DNA of 64,000 bases from Corynebacterium qintianiae (GTDB lineage: Bacteria; Actinomycetota; Actinomycetes; Mycobacteriales; Mycobacteriaceae): positions 1,178,001-1,242,000 of the forward strand of contig NZ_CP064955.1 of assembly GCF_011038645.2 (NCBI RefSeq), given 5' to 3'. Position numbers and translations under genes: made by a program. The notes under the pieces are model-generated. The model was not told the origin of the DNA. It was given only the letters and a program-made list of their open reading frames with translations, and ran no database searches. Position 1 is the first letter of the stretch. Each line of letters opens with the position of its first letter. This document shows, one piece after another, positions 63,165 to 64,000 of the stretch.

Positions 63165-63761
63165 CTAGTGGTGCTCGTGGCCCTCGTGGGAGCCGTGGCC
63201 CTCGTGGGAGCCGTGGCCGGTCATCTCGCCGTCCTCGCCGTAGTTCTCCTCGCCCGGGATCAAGGAGCGCACCGCGACGCCGGGGACCTGGATCTCACCC
63301 TTGTCGGTCTCGAGTGTGAGGTCAACGGTGTCACCGGCGGGAATCTCGGCCGGGAAATCGAGAACCATGAGGTGGAAACCACCGGGAGCAAGCTCGACCG
63401 CTTCACCGGCGGGGATGGTAAGGCCCCCTTCGACGGGGCTCATCTTTCCGTCCTCGGTCTTGTGGATCTCGTAGCGGGCATCACCCAGCGAGGATGAAAA
63501 CCCGGTGACGGTGACGTCCTCGTCCGTGGGGTTGCGCAGGGTGCCGAAGATCGCGGTCATGGGCATGTCCGCTCCCGCCTCCTTGGCGCGAACGACGGCG
63601 TTGTCGAACTCGAGGGTGTTGGACACTGCGGTCTGGGTGGATGTTTCTTCCGACGTTGCCGAGGCTGCGGGTTCAGCAGCGTGTTCGCTCGGGCTGCATC
63701 CTGAGGCAAGGAGCGCTGCGGAAGCGAGTACGGCGGTGGCGGCAAGGGCGCGGTTATGCAT
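63165..63761 (-). CDS. PCu(A)C-type copper chaperone lipoprotein with His-rich tail
   Basis: 198-residue lipoprotein (lipobox LLASGC, Cys22) with a PCu(A)C domain: AKEAGADMPMTAIFGTLRNPTDEDVTVTGFSSS, YEIHKTEDGKMSPVEGG and GGFHLMVLDFP supply the His and Met copper ligands. The last 20 residues are GHGSHEGHGSHEGHEHH-like, an added metal-binding tail made by an 18-base tandem repeat. Such proteins carry Cu(I) to cytochrome oxidase. AGGAG precedes the ATG. Confidence 0.92.
   Translation of the reverse strand: MHNRALAATAVLASAALLASGCSPSEHAAEPAASATSEETSTQTAVSNTLEFDNAVVRAKEAGADMPMTAIFGTLRNPTDEDVTVTGFSSSLGDARYEIHKTEDGKMSPVEGGLTIPAGEAVELAPGGFHLMVLDFPAEIPAGDTVDLTLETDKGEIQVPGVAVRSLIPGEENYGEDGEMTGHGSHEGHGSHEGHEHH
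63177..63212. repeat. Two identical 18-base tandem units in the His-rich tail
   Basis: The unit GTGGCCCTCGTGGGAGCC occurs twice back to back and a degenerate third part flanks it. In the coding frame each unit gives Gly-Ser-His-Glu-Gly-His. Copy number may vary between strains. Confidence 0.8.
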
Positions 63762-63789
63762 GAAAATTACTCCTGGGGTTATCGGTCAG

Positions 63790-64000
63790 TTAATTAGCGG
63801 GCTTTTCCGGGGTTTCGGCGTCGAGCTTGCGTGTCCTGCCCGCGCGGGCGATGGCCGCGGCCGCGACTGCGGCGACAGCCAAGACCCCGATCAGAGCCCA
63901 GAGCCACGTCATATTTCTGGCGGACTCCTCCTGGTTACTGCCCGCTTCCCCACCCGCGGCCACGGGCTGGTCCGCAGAAGTTCCAGCTGCCTCAGCGCTT
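63790..64000 (-). CDS. C-terminal end of a membrane-anchored exported protein, perhaps CopC-like (5' part beyond the edge)
   Basis: The frame is open from the right edge to a TAA at 63790-63792, about 69 residues. It has a low-complexity linker (AGTSADQPVAAGGEAGSNQEESA), one membrane span (TWLWALIGVLAVAAVAAAAIA) and a short basic tail (RAGRTRKLDAETPEKPAN). This is how corynebacterial CopC-domain proteins and YcnI/YcnJ-type proteins end, and the next gene downstream is a copper chaperone. The catalytic or binding domain is outside the window, so the identity is inference. The stop lies 28 bases before the copper-chaperone ATG. Confidence 0.65.
   Translation of the reverse strand, partial: SAEAAGTSADQPVAAGGEAGSNQEESARNMTWLWALIGVLAVAAVAAAAIARAGRTRKLDAETPEKPAN

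Overview
The window reads as one block of core chromosome from a high-GC Corynebacterium or a close relative in the Mycobacteriales. The pointers are: a mycobacterial-type integration host factor next to gmk, rpoZ, coaBC and metK; a pyrR-pyrB-pyrC-carA-carB-pyrF operon; an aroC-aroK-aroB-aroQ-pepQ-efp-nusB string; the phosphatidylinositol mannoside genes pgsA1, patA and pimA between thrS and tesB; one long RelA/SpoT protein next to apt; and a luciferase-like monooxygenase with an FMN reductase of the kind known from C. efficiens. GTG starts are frequent, gene overlaps of 1-14 bases are common, and several genes seem to begin at or near their transcription start. I see no rRNA, tRNA, insertion sequence, prophage or CRISPR array. 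The species cannot be named from this sequence.

Layout. 1-4.4 kb: 3' part of a MarR regulator (+), then on the minus strand metK, coaBC, rpoZ, gmk, mihF. 4.4-12.6 kb: the pyrimidine operon, read from right to left starting with pyrR, with a probable PyrR-binding hairpin in its leader. 12.7-15.0 kb: plus-strand genes for an SRPBCC/epimerase fusion and two YbjN-like proteins. 15.1-17.9 kb: a three-gene sugar-type ABC importer (minus). 18.0-27.4 kb: ppk2, nusB, efp, pepQ, aroQ, aroB, aroK, aroC, a prepilin peptidase, aroE, mltG, ruvX (all minus). 27.4-34.6 kb: alaS, rarA, a kinase-fold protein, aspS (minus). 34.8-39.7 kb is the least conserved part and lies on the plus strand: a YpfJ-type zinc metallopeptidase, a protein with an HEPN-like N-terminus joined to a CBS-like region, the monooxygenase/FMN reductase pair behind a perfect palindrome, and sdaA. 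39.7-42.2 kb: hisS, a metallo-beta-lactamase-fold hydrolase, tpx (minus). 42.3-43.7 kb: a membrane-anchored cyclophilin and a small secreted protein (+). 43.7-55.1 kb: rel, apt, a peptide-binding lipoprotein, secF, secD, yajC, ruvB, ruvA, ruvC, yebC (minus). 55.2-61.8 kb: tesB, a LemA-like membrane protein, pimA, patA, pgsA1, a HIT protein, thrS (minus). 61.9-64.0 kb: a Tat-exported DyP peroxidase, a copper-chaperone lipoprotein with a His-rich tail, and the C-terminal end of a membrane-anchored protein, perhaps CopC-like.

How the genes work together. The pyr operon encodes all of UMP synthesis except dihydroorotate dehydrogenase and orotate phosphoribosyltransferase. The aro string covers most of the shikimate pathway. 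ruvC-ruvA-ruvB form the Holliday-junction machine, with rarA and ruvX elsewhere. yajC-secD-secF are the accessory part of the Sec translocon. pgsA1-patA-pimA make phosphatidylinositol and its first acylated mannosides for the cell envelope. Most of the window is housekeeping. The parts that deserve a second look are the 34.8-38.3 kb accessory stretch, the small secreted protein with its large inverted repeat, the PyrR leader hairpin, the ABC importer with repeated upstream sites, and the metal-handling cluster at the right edge.
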